Shown here piece after piece: positions 10,880 to 23,069 of a DNA stretch of 64,000 bases. The stretch is from Forficula auricularia (lineage: Eukaryota; Arthropoda; Insecta; Dermaptera; Forficulidae). The translations under genes were made by a program, and so were the position numbers. Every line of letters starts with the position of its first letter. Position 1 is the stretch's first letter. The stretch spans positions 4,696,832-4,760,831 of the forward strand of contig JALMQS010000075.1 in assembly GCA_024734495.1 (NCBI GenBank). Direction: 5' to 3'. The notes beneath the pieces were generated by a model. The model was given only the letters and a program-made list of their open reading frames with translations. It searched no databases and was not told the origin of the DNA.

Positions 10880-12290
10880 TATTACCTTAGATGGAACCGT
10901 TTCTTTGATGGGGCAGCGAGTCAAGCGAGTCATTAAGTATCGGGTTTGATAGTTCGTATCTGAATTGCATCCAGGTTTGCAAGAGAATCTCAATAGAAGC
11001 GAGCAGAATTCGAGACAAAAGCGGATTTGTACCTTATAGAGGAGGGGTCGGGGGCGTCAATATACACCTGGGCTTAAATAGGAAGCCGAGTTTTACTCAT
11101 GGCGGATTTAAAATGTTCATTCCATGAAAGCTCAGACGAGATCAAGACCCCCAACAAGAACAGCTTATCAGCTTATCACACATCTCCTGGGCGTTCGATC
11201 CAAAGACATAATCCATCATTTGGATTTTAATATCTTCTCTGATTTTACTTAAGAAAAATTCTCTAGTGAAACTATTTATTTATTATATGTTTGATGGTTT
11301 AGTGGTTGAGTTGTTTATCGAAAGTGAAGTTTCGGTTAAAAACACCTAGATGAGTAAATCTCTTCATAATTCACGAAGTTTTGACACCTATTTCAGGAGT
11401 CGTTTTCAAATGTAATAGAATTCATTAGATACTAATATTTCTGGTATGTCTACTGCAAAGGCACATATATAATTAAGAGGAAGTACTGTATTAGTTTCAA
11501 AAATTTGTATTATGATTTTCAATGGATACCTTATATGTTTCGAAGTTCGTTGAATCCAATAAACCTATCTTGTATCATTGCTTTGTATCGAAAAGCTTAA
11601 AGTAGTGAAATGCTCTTTATCAGTGTTAATAAAACTTAATAAATATGGGAGAAGATTTTAACATGAGTATTATTTTTGTGCTTAAACATCGACTCATACA
11701 AGGCACTATTAATAAAATTGAGTCATTTTAAATTTGTTTCTTGTAATGAACCCTGATAAGTGTTCTGAAGAGACTCAGCTACAAAAGGAAAATTAGCAAA
11801 ACAAGAATACTACTAGACTACTTAGATTACATACATATTTTTCAATAGCCAGCTTCCAAAATCAGTTCTACACTGGAAGCATATAGATCAAGATGTCTCA
11901 TAAAGAAATTATGTTTAATAAGTTTTTAAACATGATTGAATGCGTAATATTATAATGAAAATTGTTGTTCATGATCTTCGTCAATATTCCTTAATGGACA
12001 CTCGAAGAAGAAATATTTAGCGAACTACCGATATAAGTTTTGAGATGATACTTTTAATATATTTTCATCAATAATTCTACATGTATTCTCATTAATAAAT
12101 ATATTTCTTAATAATAATCATTGGTTAAATTAATTTGATAGAGGAACTTGGAAATATTTGGAAATACTAGATTAAAAACTATTTTTAAAATAAATATTCT
12201 AATATGTATTTATCATAAATATCGGTATCTACTTACATAACATTGTTTTATATTGTTTGGAATTAAAGCATGTACAAATGTATGGTATAA
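10880..12290. other. No gene seen; AT-rich
   Basis: Nothing recognised. There is a moderately GC-richer stretch at 10900-11170 with no long frame. Confidence 0.4.
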
Positions 12291-12314
12291 CATATAAATG
12301 ATAAACGAGAGTGC

Positions 12315-12600
12315 AGTGTTTTTTTTTTTTTACTTATTGTATATAGATCGCTGGTTCGAGACTGAGTCTCGGCAGATAGATATTTGCAGTCACCTCCTCT
12401 TGGAAAGTAATGGCAGCCTACCAAGAGTATAATTGCCAAGTGACCTCTCCAAATTAGCCGTTCGGAACTGGCATTAAAAAGTAGGTCCCGTATATCTGTG
12501 TAAAAACAACTAAACACACTCAGCACAGATATATGTGGAGAGGCGCCGACACCCGTTCCGGGTATGGCACTCGAAGAAGAAGAATTTAGAAATGTTTGAA
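12315..12600 (-). repeat. SINE-like retroposon with A-tail (minus)
   Basis: Read on the minus strand the unit runs from TTCTTCTTCTTCGAGTGCC through a GGTGTCGGCGCC palindromic block and ends in about 14 A (plus-strand T-run at 12319). The same core (GGCGCTGACACCCG) occurs at 57485-57510, next to tRNA-like boxes. The spliced-open frames here are not meaningful. The A-tail plus shared core supports a SINE or short LINE tail; the exact family is unknown. Confidence 0.5.
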
Positions 12601-12699
12601 ACGTGGAGAAAAATAATTTTAATGCATTATCTGGATTAAGATAGAGAAGAAAAAAACTCATAAAAAGTTTGCTCTGTTCCCAAAAGTTTAATATTTCTA

Positions 12700-13740
12700 A
12701 AAATTAACTCTTAAAATTTTGGAATTTCTTTTTAGTTTTCAATACTCTTTTAGTTTTGAAAAAAATGTCTCTAAAACAACTGCAACAATTTTGATGAAAC
12801 AATTTAATGAGCTCAAGGCTACAAAAAACTTCTTATGTATTAAAAATTATTTTTATCAAAATGTTATTAAAAATCATTTTTATCAAAATGTTAATTATTC
12901 TTAAGTAAGTTTATTGAATTAAAATAATATTCGATTCTACATATATGATTACTATTTACAAAAAAGAAAAATCAGGAATGGGATTCACTCCGAGAGATTA
13001 GAATAAATATTTTCAAATAAGACAATTAAAACAATGGGCTAATATGTTAAAAGGTAATTATTATAATTATCCCACTTATTTCCAAACAAAATGAAAAATA
13101 TATAGAATCATTTTCATTTCATTCGTGTTTGTTTATAATTAATTACTCGTTTTTAATTAATTAAAAAACAATCAAATTGGATTGGATTGGATTGAACAAA
13201 AAAGTAGGCTAGAGGTAGGTATAAGAAAAAAAACAGTTGTTTCCAAACAAAATTCAAATTTTCATTTTTGGTAGATTTATCATCTAATTATGTAAAATAT
13301 AATATACCTAATCCTTAAAAATAATTATCATTTCGAAAAAATAATTTTTACTTACCGCAAAAGAAGATTTTTAAGAGTTCCGTTCAAAATGAAAACAAGG
13401 CTCTAAATTAGTGCCGTTACGATGTCTGCTTGTAAGAGCATTTTAGCTCGTAAACACAATAAGATACAAAAATAAAATTTACAAGTTATATTTATTTAAT
13501 TTCCCTGAAATCAAAAATTGTATTAAAATTTTAATCGAATGATAATTTTTGCAAGGGTCGAATATTCCAATGAGTCAAAAATAATATGTGTTTTTATCTT
13601 GGGTTGTGAGGTATCACTATTAAGATCCCTTTAACTAGACCTTTTTAAGTTCATTTTAAAATGGCCGTGTGAGAGTCTCTCCCGAGTCAGGGGTAACCTT
13701 TTGGCCACATTTGAAGAAAAAATAAATATTTCAGGCCGAG
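12700..13740. other. No gene seen; AT-rich
   Basis: No coding region recognised. A tandem of a 30-base unit (AAAAATTATTTTTATCAAAATG) occurs twice at 12840-12890. Confidence 0.4.
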
Positions 13741-13744
13741 GATA

Positions 13745-14338
13745 AAATATTATAATTCTATTGATATTTGTTATTCAAAAAAGATAGTTAATAATGTAGA
13801 AATAAGAACTTTATTAATTTTTTAGCTCATAGTGAGCTTCTAATTTTATTTTTCGTAAATTTTTTACTTGAAAATAGCTTTTCGTATATGTAAATACATA
13901 CCTACATAGGCACTTACAGAAAGTGATATTATGTATTAGTAATTGTTGATATTTTTCCTGGCTAGGTAATTAATATAAAATTCTAATAAAAAGACAATAT
14001 TCAATTTTTTTTCAGATCGGTATCTAATTGTTGTTCTAGAACATTCAATTAGAAAGTTTGCAAGTACATAGAAAATTTATTTCTAATGAAAATGGAGTCG
14101 AAAATAAACTAAAATGATGATTATTTTTTCGTAAATCTTGAAATCTAGTTCCAGATTCAAAATTTAAAATTAGCACTTTTATTTTTCGAAAACTTCACAG
14201 TAGATTTTCAGATTTCTTATTTTAGAGAAAAAAAATTATCAAGCCAAATTGTTGTGTGTTTTCCACTATCTACATATAAATCTCAATGTTTTTAGGAATT
14301 TTATTATTTTATATTAGGCCACGGGTTGGACAGCCCTG
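13745..14338 (+). mobile_element. hAT-like nonautonomous element, copy 1 (right end clear)
   Basis: It ends in GGGTTGGACAGCCCTG, i.e. CAGGGCTGTCCAACCC read inward, a typical hAT terminus. The interior is AT-rich and resembles 14590-14900 (shared TCTACATATAAATCTCAATG and a TAGCTCATAGTGAGCTT-type block). The left end was not resolved. Confidence 0.5.
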
Positions 14339-14589
14339 ATTTCAATCGAATGGGATTAAAGAATGAGATGAGGAATGATAATTTATTTTTTAAAAGGGTC
14401 ATGGATATAATAATCCCTGACTATCCATTATCTATTGACATGTAAGAACGCGCAAAGATCTAAAAGACAAGTCCTGACAAGCTTTAATCCAGGAGAGAAA
14501 TTATCAATTAATTGTGATTGTTCTAGAAAACCCCAATTCCTCCTGTACTAGAATGATATAACTATAGACTTGGTTTGTGTCGTAGCATA

Positions 14590-14900
14590 TAAATTGCTGA
14601 AATAATAAATATTTTAGAAAATGAAAATATGAGAAGAAGAAGAATTTTTAAATATTCGAAACTTCATTATTTTTTTTATCTTATATAGTTGAGCTTATAA
14701 TTTTGCTTTTAGTGAATTTTATTCTTGAAAAAAAGCTTCACGTATTGTACAAATGTACATTCATATTTCGAAAAAGGGAATAAATATATCTCTACATATA
14801 AATCTCAATGTTTTAAGAGAGTTTATGATTTTATGTTGGGCCACACTCATTGCAGTGCTGGGCCGCATGCAGCCCGCGGGCCATGGGTTGGACAGCCCTG
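14590..14900 (+). mobile_element. hAT-like nonautonomous element, copy 2 (right end clear)
   Basis: Same right terminus as copy 1 (GGGTTGGACAGCCCTG) preceded by a GC-rich block (GGGCCGCATGCAGCCCGCGG) that is missing from copy 1. It shares the AT-rich interior. The related sequence inside the nested element at 33801-34328 has termini of the same type. Confidence 0.5.
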
Positions 14901-15304
14901 GCCTAAGTGGTCATTATTAGGTGATTGTTATACCTGTCGGTTTTCAGAAGTGACTTATGCATAAAACTAGCATTTCGTTCATTCTCTCCTATCGACGACA
15001 AATAAGTACCAATTTGATATTTCAAATATTTTGGATGATAAAGCTACGGAACCCTCAGTATGTGAATATGACTTTTTATAAAAGTTATAGCCCCGATATT
15101 GCCATAATTTTTTATAAAAATCTTCAGAGCTATTTTTGAGAATTTTTTTAGAAACTAAAAATGTATTGGAATAAATTATTCTAACAATATGTAATATTAG
15201 AAGTAGCCACGAGGGAAATCTTAAAATTAAAAATTTCATTATAATTGATTCTACCTATTAGTAATGAAGCTGTTGAAGCTTTTATTTTTGTGATTAATTT
15301 GTTT

Positions 15305-15390
15305 AATGTTTGAATTTTTATTTAAATCACACATGATTAACTTATAATTATTTATTGAAACAAATAATTACAAAATAAATACTCATATTC
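15305..15390. repeat. Partial copy of the 26.9 kb foldback arm
   Basis: TTTAAATCACACATGATTAA followed by TTATAATTATTTATTGAA matches the arms at 26885-26930 and 27005-27060. No GAAACG centre is present here. Confidence 0.45.
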
Positions 15391-15399
15391 AACCTATTA

Positions 15400-17860
15400 G
15401 CCATAATTTTTTATCATTCCTTAAGTTCATACTTTATATTTCATAAAACTTTTAGAATTTTCAAAATTTCTCAAAAGCCATTCAAACTAACCCCCCGAAA
15501 AAATTATGTTTCGTCTTTAATTGTCAGCTACATGATTTCAGGAGGACCTCTAAATATGAATTTACCATACAGATATTTTATAATTTTGAAATATATATCT
15601 CTAAAAATTTCAATTTCGCATTTTTCTCTGAAAGAATTTTCTTTACTCAAGCGTTTCTAAATGTTGTGTAATGGAAATCCAAATCTGAATTGTTTTTCAA
15701 ATGTTAATGTTGTGATTGAATAACAAAATAAAGGAAATGAATAGGAAGCTGATAAAATAATTTCAATTAAAATTCATTTAGGGGTTGTTATTTGCTGCTA
15801 TGTGATGTGACTCGCACACAATGGCCTCTGTTCTCTGCTGAATGCTTTTGATCCAATCTCTAGTCGTCGGAATGTACTTTACGTGTTTAAGTCTAGTTAT
15901 GGCTACACACGAACTAACACCGCCATTCCAAAAACAAAATCATAATTACAACATATAAATGGTTTTCTTGTTTAATTAAGTGAGAAAACACTCATTAAAC
16001 TCATTTTTTGATAAGCTCAATACAAACTTCAATTAAAAACACAACTACAATGAAATTGGAAGAAAAAAATGAAATCTTTTTTAAGAATCCCTGGGCTCTC
16101 TATTGTATTGAAAATTTATCGTCAGCTAAATTTGTTAGAATAAACTGGCCTTGGAACCAAAATAAATATCAAACTCTAGTCACTTTTGACTTTAACTTTA
16201 CGTATTGAGAAGTCCATACAGATGTGATAAATACTTTATTAGTTTTCAGTCAAATATATTCAACAATTTGATCGAAGTTTCGTCAAATTGGTCTTATAAT
16301 GTTTTTACGAAGAAGCCACAATAAAAAAAAATATAGACAAAATTAATGGGAAGCTCTTTCTTTTATGGGGGTGTTTACGTTTAAGCTGTGACAAGAGATA
16401 AGAGATAACAGTCATTATTAGATTGAAAAAAAAATCAAATCAAATTAGAAATTATTGAATCTGAAGACATTATTTTTATGCTAAAAGTGCTCACAAAAAT
16501 ATTACTGCAGCTCGATATACTCTTGATACTCATGTTTGGAGAGTTTCATCATCTATATAAAACAACAAACAAAATTTATTGAATACGGAAATCTCTCGTT
16601 TAACTCGGTTAATTGATTACACAGGAACTTCATGTTATACGAGAATTACATTACATATTATAAAAAAGAGGATTATGTGTGAGATAAAATAGTCCTCAGC
16701 TTCATCCAGATAAACATATAATTAGTAGGTTTATATATATGAACCGTTTATTTTGAAAGTGGTGTAAGAACGTTTTATGTTATTTCGAGATATTTGTATT
16801 TATATTTTTATCAATACATAGGTTTAAGTATTTATATATATTTCGATATTTTTATTTTGACGAATTCATGAGGATATTGAACTCCATTGACTGGGATATT
16901 TAAATATGAAAAGAAGACGTCTATGTACCTATATCTAAAACTAACATTAACTCATTTTTTTAAAAATTGGACTTAACCACTTTCAAAATAAACGGACCAT
17001 AATATATTGAATATATTTATTTGTTTGAAACTATACGGTAGTTTAGAAGGTCTCACTCACATCTTTAGTCTTATTAATTAGAAATATTTTTTCTGTTCTT
17101 TATTATGTAATCAAGTACCTGATTGGATGTAGGTAAATCCGTTTTGTAATAGTAAGCTGGTCAATTATCTAACGATTTATATTTGAACAATTGGTCAGCA
17201 TTAAAACTACCTTCTTTAATAATTTTTAAAAAACACTTTGTAAGCCGCGTTGTGTGAGTACTGAGTTAAATCAAGGATAACTGTATATGAGAATGAAGGT
17301 AGAAACCATTCATAAAAACAACATGCTGATTTGGGATTTTAATCCTACAAGAGGGATCTGATAAGAAAATCACTAATAAAAAATATCGACTCATTCACGA
17401 CAAAAGCTTAGAAAATTGATACTTTGATTGTTATCGTCGCTTTTGTCCTTGCTCTGGTAAAAATGGTGGTTCGTCTCAATGGTTCAGTATCAAAATTTTA
17501 TGTTACACACACCCTAAGACTAAAAATGTGTTATTTTCTCCTCAGTAGATACATTAAAATTCACAATTTTTTTCGACCTGTCATCACTTTTCTTCTAGGC
17601 TATTTACTTCGAGTAATGTTTACTTCGCTATTTCTAATCGATATGCTAAAATAAATTAATTGACATATTTGTTACTTTAAGCGTAATGTAAACAGCAGCA
17701 ATGAATCTGATTATTTTCCACTATGAATAAATTATTTCCAAAGCCAAAGTATTTTTAGATATTCTCCAGTGCCAGATAGAATAAGTAATAAATAATGGTT
17801 CAATAGCAAGCAAGCAAGAAACAATTTTCCACTCTGAAGGAGATTCGCTGCCTCTCTCTC
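15400..17860. other. No gene seen; AT-rich
   Basis: No supported coding region, RNA gene or long repeat over this stretch. Confidence 0.4.
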
Positions 17861-17879
17861 TCTTCATATATATCGCAAT

Positions 17880-18110
17880 ATAAATATAGTTGGCTGGAGA
17901 GACGATAGATCACTGGTGAGTGCTAGTGGCGTGCATGCTAACAAGTGTAGGGCCCAAAGGGCTTCCGAGAGGACCTAAATTTAACTGCGCTCTTCGAATC
18001 GGTGTCAAGGGCCAGCCGGGCGAGGAGGGTGGATGTGCAAGCAGCCCGCCCACGCAGATCGATGCCGTTTTATGGGTGAGCCTTTGTTTTCCTTGGACGC
18101 AGCTTCAAAG
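17880..18110 (+). other. GC-richer island with donor-like sites (possible alternative first exon)
   Basis: It is preceded by a pyrimidine stretch and a TATA-like ATATAAATATA at 17877-17887. Within it are two donor-like words, CTG|GTGAGTGC at about 17912 and ATGG|GTGAGCC at about 18075. Composition is clearly unlike the flanks. Short frames exist but show no known domain. It could be an alternative promoter and exon of the gene whose other exons lie at 28.4 and 63.7 kb, or a conserved regulatory element. This is inference from composition and motifs only. Confidence 0.3.
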
Positions 18111-18255
18111 CGACTCAAATTTGTTGACGTTTCCGATTCTCTGCATTCAAACAGCATCCAGCCTGATTTTATTACTTTCACTTATATAGAATAAGGGAAG
18201 TATTGAAATGACATCCCCGGAAATGGACATTTTATGGGAATTCCAATACTATAAG

Positions 18256-18655
18256 AGTTCAAATTGCAGATAGAAGTAGACTTTCAATTTCGAAACAAAT
18301 CACAAGAGATTATCTACTAGATCTGAAATGGAATGGGTTATTTTTAATTATATGTCAAAAGGATTGTTTTCACCCCCTCGAGAATCGGTGCCGAAATTGC
18401 CTACCTTGTGAGGTGAACCTCACTGGCATATGTATCGCGTTAAATATTTCACACTCAAAGATTTAAATCTTCATTTGTAAAATTTCACGGTCTAGTGGTT
18501 CTTTATTTAAACACATATCCATCCAAAGTAGTTTAAAACGTTCGATTCCCGAGGGACTAAAAAAACCCTTCTGACATATGATTAAAAACCGTCCCATTCC
18601 ATCTTGAATCTGGTAGATGACAACTTCTTGTGATTCCTTAGAATAGCCTCCCTGG
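18256..18655. repeat. Foldback element with a tRNA-like centre (family S2, fullest copy)
   Basis: Outer arms match in inverted orientation (CACAAGAGATTATCTACTAG... with the reverse of GTAGATGACAACTTCTTGTG; then ATGGAATGGG and TTTTTAATTATATGTCA). The centre holds ACGGTCTAGTGGTT (A-box-like) at 18490 and CGTTCGATTCCCG (B box) at about 18540, spaced as in a tRNA with an enlarged middle. Related pieces lie at 20145-20365, 22611-22780, 38530-38660 and 42190-42570. This looks like a tRNA-Glu-like SINE trapped in, or forming, an inverted dimer. Confidence 0.6.
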
Positions 18656-19028
18656 TGGCTGGACGACAGTATTAAAACTACTCGATTTTTTTCTTATAAC
18701 AGTAATTTAAATTGATTTGAAAAAATATCTCTAAAAAATGAAATTTCCTCTCGCATTTTTCGTCAAAAGATAATATAAAATTTCACAAAGCGTCCACTTT
18801 ATGAAAATTTATTCAATTTTGGGAAAATTATTTCATATAGATTCAGATTCGAACGTAACATCTATAAAAATAAATGAAAAATGATGAGGTTTTAATTGAC
18901 AATCTCCAAAAACTAAAACGATATACCATATGTATGCATGAATTTGGTATGTGGGACTTTTTGAGATGTGAAAGAGTTGACATCAGATAGAGTGAAGTTG
19001 GGGCGAGTGGTTGTGTTAAACCTGCAGT

Positions 19029-19052
19029 CTGACTGTATACTCAATGATGATC
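19029..19052 (+). repeat. Non-LTR retrotransposon tail fragment
   Basis: ACTGTATACTCAATGATGAT matches the terminal bases of the element at 9601-10045 (and 22926), here on the opposite strand. It is too short to say more. Confidence 0.4.
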
Positions 19053-19099
19053 ATGATATATTTTTCTAATAAACGTCGCCTTGAGCTCTAAGACAATTC

Positions 19100-20140
19100 C
19101 ATCTTAGAAATGAGTTTGTCACTCTTGGGGTCAGCTCTATCAATAGTTTTCCAATTTCTACAAATTTCCTTCCTTTACCTTTTCCAATGCTACTAAGATT
19201 GACTGATAAGCATATGGGTACTAGATGTATGGCTAAAAACTCCATTTAAGAGGTGATTCTGCTTTTATCAATGATCCCAGGTGGCTCAATGATGATGAAG
19301 GATGAAGTGCTTTTAGAGACGTGAATTTTGTCGGGTTGCATAAGGAAGGATGGATGATCCATCTCCGATTTGCAAATAGTTTTAATTTTAGATTTTATCA
19401 TTGATGAGTTGCGTCACTGAGTCCGTCTTCGTTTTTAGTTTGGCCCTTCAATGAGTCAGAAACATAAGAAAACAATCTCATAAATTTAGACCTATTCGTT
19501 CAGTTTGAAGTTTTTATTTTCAAGATAGAAAACATTTGTTGGTTAAAAATAGTTGACGGAACAAAATAATAATCAGTATGATTTGGAAATGTTTATTAAT
19601 AAAATCATAAATAATAAGGCAAAGTATAAAATCTGGTAGACAAAAAAATCAATAAATTCTGCAATTAGGTTAAAATGCTTATTTTCGTTCTCGCTTAGAC
19701 TAATTATGCTATTAAAATATAATTTATATTTATTTAACAGAATGAAGGCAGATTAAATTTCCGATCTAAATAAGTGCTTCTTATTTCCCTTAAATAACCT
19801 GACATTTAAATTAATTTCGTTAACAGGCATCCTGTTATTTAAAAACTTAATTTTTCGTCAACAAATTTAATTAGTATTCTCCTGGGTGAAAAATCAATAT
19901 TCACCTTAAAGTTAATTTCACATCTAAATAAATTCTGTTGTTTTTTGGCAAATGTCTGTATCATTTGGGTTTATGTGGGTTTTTATAAATAAAATAAACA
20001 ACCAGGTGAAAATGCAAAATCATAGCGGACGTTGAAACGTTCATTAGTGACCGAGTTCTAGTTTTCATTTAAATTTAATTTTAGTGGGAAGATTCCTGGT
20101 TGTCGATCTCAGGTCAAATATTTGATTCCAATTTATATTA
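19100..20140. other. No gene seen
   Basis: No coding frame or RNA recognised. Moderately AT-rich. Confidence 0.4.
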
Positions 20141-20144
20141 ACTT

Positions 20145-20365
20145 AGAAAATCATTAGATGGTGTCATCTATTAAATCCGATGGAATGGAATATTTTTAAT
20201 TATATTTAATTTAATTATATGCCAGATGGCTCGGATTGCTATTACTGGCACTCAGGTTTCCGGGGGGGGGGGGGGTGAAAAACAACCCCCCTGACATATA
20301 ATTAAAAATATTCCATTCCATCGGATTTAATAGATGACAGCATCTAATGATTTTCTAAGAAAATT
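20145..20365. repeat. Family S2 palindrome with G-run
   Basis: Nearly perfect inverted arms (AGAAAATCATTAGATG, AAATCCGATGGAATGGAATA, TTTTTAATTATAT) flank a centre with a run of about 14 G at 20261-20274. Compared with 18256-18655 the tRNA-like centre is absent, consistent with an internally deleted copy. Confidence 0.65.
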
Positions 20366-20369
20366 TGAA

Positions 20370-21700
20370 TCTATTACCATAGGCAAATTGAAATCTTTCA
20401 TAACATTAAACTGATAGTTAAAGTACCTAAAAGCCAGACATTTCTAGGTACATTCCGCAGTTTTTTTTTAACTTTTAAACTAAATTGAGTTCGATCCAAG
20501 CCTGATCGAGGGCGGACAAAAGTGTCCTAATAGACAATCCTAACTGAATTTGTCATTTTAAAGAACCATTGATATACGATTCCAACAGGTTTTCTTCCCT
20601 AATTTCCTCAGAAGGACCTACTTTTTATTTCTTCTGGAGATGGGATTTAAAAAACAAATTTTTATCGGTTGTTGTGTTATGGAATTAACGACATTGGCAT
20701 CTGAGCCACTCATAAAAAAAACGCTGGAAAAATTTAATATTTCACTAAGGGTAGTTCCACCCGAAAGCTTTTGGAGATTAGAAAATATAATTCTTTTCTT
20801 GCTTTGATTTTGTTCTAATCCTAGAACCAACAATCCTTACACAGCATTCAACACATTGGCGACGACAATTCAACTGTTAAATATTTTTAAATTTATATCC
20901 CTCATCTTTTTTTTTTTTTTTTTAATTATAGCTTTTATGTGTTATTTTCCTGCATCCTTATTATGAAAAAAAACAACTTAAAAATAGATAACATTTCCTC
21001 TATGTGACCTATGCTTATTTTGAAGATTTTACAGGGCTCACAAAAAAAATCTATAATGATACTTTTCTGCTAAAAACTAGATTTGTGTGTGTTTTTTATG
21101 TTTACTTACTGAACAATCAATATACTTTTGTTACCTTCGCTAGTAACCATATTTTCTAACAGAAGAATATTATTTCGATAAAAAAACTTTCATCCCCACA
21201 CGTATATTCAGAAGTACGTACATTCATTATTATTATTATTATTATTTTATTCTTCATAAACTCAAAAAATTGTGAAAATATTTATGATTTCCCTTTCATA
21301 ATAACTATTAATATTTTCACTCATGATCTTTCTTCATATATCTTTTATTTGATTTATTTTAAAAATAATATTCTAAATTTCTTTGAGTTTGCATCGGATG
21401 TCTTTCAACTATTCTTTTGATTCTTTGAATTTTAATGTTGTGCCTGAGAAATGAAATGTTGATGAAACATTTTTAGTAGCCTCGAAAACACCATGGCAAC
21501 GCGATGATTTGCAAGATCTATCTATTTAATTAGAACATCATATAGATCAACCAATCGAGTTTGAATATTTAAAGTTGAACAGGCGATCCATTGAACTAGC
21601 TAGTTAAGCAGCATGCAGAGATGTTAGTTCTTGGAATTATAACCGTAGACACTTTGTGTCCTTTGCATTTAATTTAAACCAGTCATACCATAGCTACCCA
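20370..21700. other. No gene seen; AT-rich
   Basis: Nothing recognised apart from (ATT)n at 21227-21246 and a T-run at 20908-20923. Confidence 0.4.
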
Positions 21701-22325
21701 ATCTAAATAAACTGCAACGGATCGTTGCAAAACTTTATCCAAATTCATTTGAAATATTAATATGTTCTTGAGTAAAGTACTTTAAAATATAATTTTACTA
21801 AAAACTTTATTTAACCTTTTTTGTGGTCCCCAAGGTACTTAATTAGGATATTAAATTTCATCAAAATTGGTTAAGTCATTTTCAAGATATTTAGAAAAAA
21901 CTCAAAAAGTACTGAAATAAAGTACTAATGTTTGTGGACCGATATGTACCAAAAACTAATCAGCGCTTCATTTTGTTAAACTAATGGTAGATTTTCAATT
22001 TCATTTCAATCAGCGCAAAGGTGTGGGAAAAATCGTGGACGAAAAAAACGATAACACACACACACACACATACATACATACATACATCCCCACGCACTTC
22101 CAAAAAAATGGCACTTTTTGGCCTCTCGACGAGATTCCAGGTAATTTTTGGCAAAACCGTCACGTGCTAAAATTCAATCTCATTGAATACTTCAATTTGT
22201 GACCTTAATTGAGTCTATGGGTTCCGTAGTCTTTACCTGAGGACCCTTTGAAGTCGCGCTTGCCGCGAGAGCGATTCCAATACTTTCTCCCATGCTTCGC
22301 ATTGGATAAAGTAAAAACTGATATA
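21701..22325 (+). repeat. Dispersed repeat family A, fullest copy
   Basis: It starts AAATAAACTGCAACGGATCG, followed by GAGTAAAGTACTTTAAAATA, TTTGTGGTCCCCAAGGTACT, GAAATAAAGTACTAATGTTT, GTGGACGAAAAAAACGATAA, a CA/CATA microsatellite, CACTTTTTGGCCTCTCGACG, GGACCCTTTGAAGTCGCGCT and GCTTCGCATTGGATAAAGTA. Other copies: 48165-48720 (minus), 50160-50690 and 62205-62755 (plus), plus fragments at 30538-30600, 49521-49575 and 60805-60893. No ORF is conserved between copies. Start and end words are GATAAAGT-like in inverted orientation (ACTTTATCC near the left, GGATAAAGT at the right), hinting at short TIRs of a nonautonomous DNA element. Confidence 0.75.
22052..22092. repeat. CA / CATA microsatellite inside family A
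   Basis: (CA)n followed by (CATA)n. The same position in other family A copies has only a few CATA units, so it expanded locally. Confidence 0.8.
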
Positions 22326-22592
22326 ATAGAACGTTCGTTTTAAACCCATAATGTTTGTATTTCTAATACTAAAAATAGAATAAATTTTGAGTTTTCTAAG
22401 AAAAAATGATGGTATCACCAAAATTTAAACCTAGTTTTCCCCCATTTTCGAAGTTGGATTCAGAGCTTGGAGATATAGTTACGAAAATAAATAAATAAGC
22501 TAGAAAGAACTAAAACAAATTCTTATTTAAATAAATTAAAATTTATTGTGCTATTAAATATTACAGGCTGTATCTAAAAGTTCGAATTAATT

Positions 22593-22780
22593 AGTAGAGA
22601 TTGTGGTGTTGGTGCAACTTCGAATTGCCAATAGTAGCAGATTTAAAATTTCTAAAGAAAAAACAACAAAACAAGAGATTTTAAACTACCTACTTAATTA
22701 AAGATGTTAAGGATAATTCTTATTATATGTCAGAAGAGTTGGCCCCTCTTGAATTCAACTCTTGGCACTCAGATTCTATT
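22593..22780. repeat. Fragments of two repeat families
   Basis: The first 30 bases (reverse of ATTAGTAGAGATTGTGGTGTTGG type) match the tail after the 58.2 kb palindrome. From 22611 (GAATTGCCAATAGTAGCAGA) to ATATGTCAGAAGAGTTGGCCC the order matches family S2 flanks. Confidence 0.45.
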
Positions 22781-22925
22781 TATGAGCAGGTAAAATCACT
22801 CAGACATAAAATAAAAATCATCCCTAACATCTCATATTCAATTGGTGACAATCTCTTGGGTTTTCACTAAAGTGCAAATTGTTTAGCTAACACTGCTATG
22901 TATATCAAATATTCTGTCCAGAACT

Positions 22926-23065
22926 TATCATCATCATCATTGAGTACACAGTCCTAAGACTGGTTTGACACAACCACTCGGCTCTGTCGCATGCCAGCTC
23001 TTTGACCTCTCTAAATGTCTCGCATCCCAAATCGATAATTATTTGGTCGAAATATTCTAATTTAA
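22926..23065 (-). mobile_element. Non-LTR retrotransposon 3' end, short copy
   Basis: Matches the 3'-most 135 bases of the element at 9601-10045 (shared TCCTAAGACTGGTTTGA, GCCAGCTCTTTGACCTCT, TATTTGGTCGAAATATTCTA), with the same TGATGATGATG tail. It is heavily 5'-truncated and diverged. Confidence 0.8.
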
Positions 23066-23069
23066 CTTA

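Noticed and set aside
17920..18189. An 89-codon protein (MLVACMLTSV...)
   Set aside because: No known domain and donor-like sites lie inside it; retained only as a possible exon or regulatory island.
18480..18560. A functional tRNA gene
   Set aside because: A and B boxes are recognisable, but the acceptor stem and anticodon arm do not fold; it is repeat-derived.
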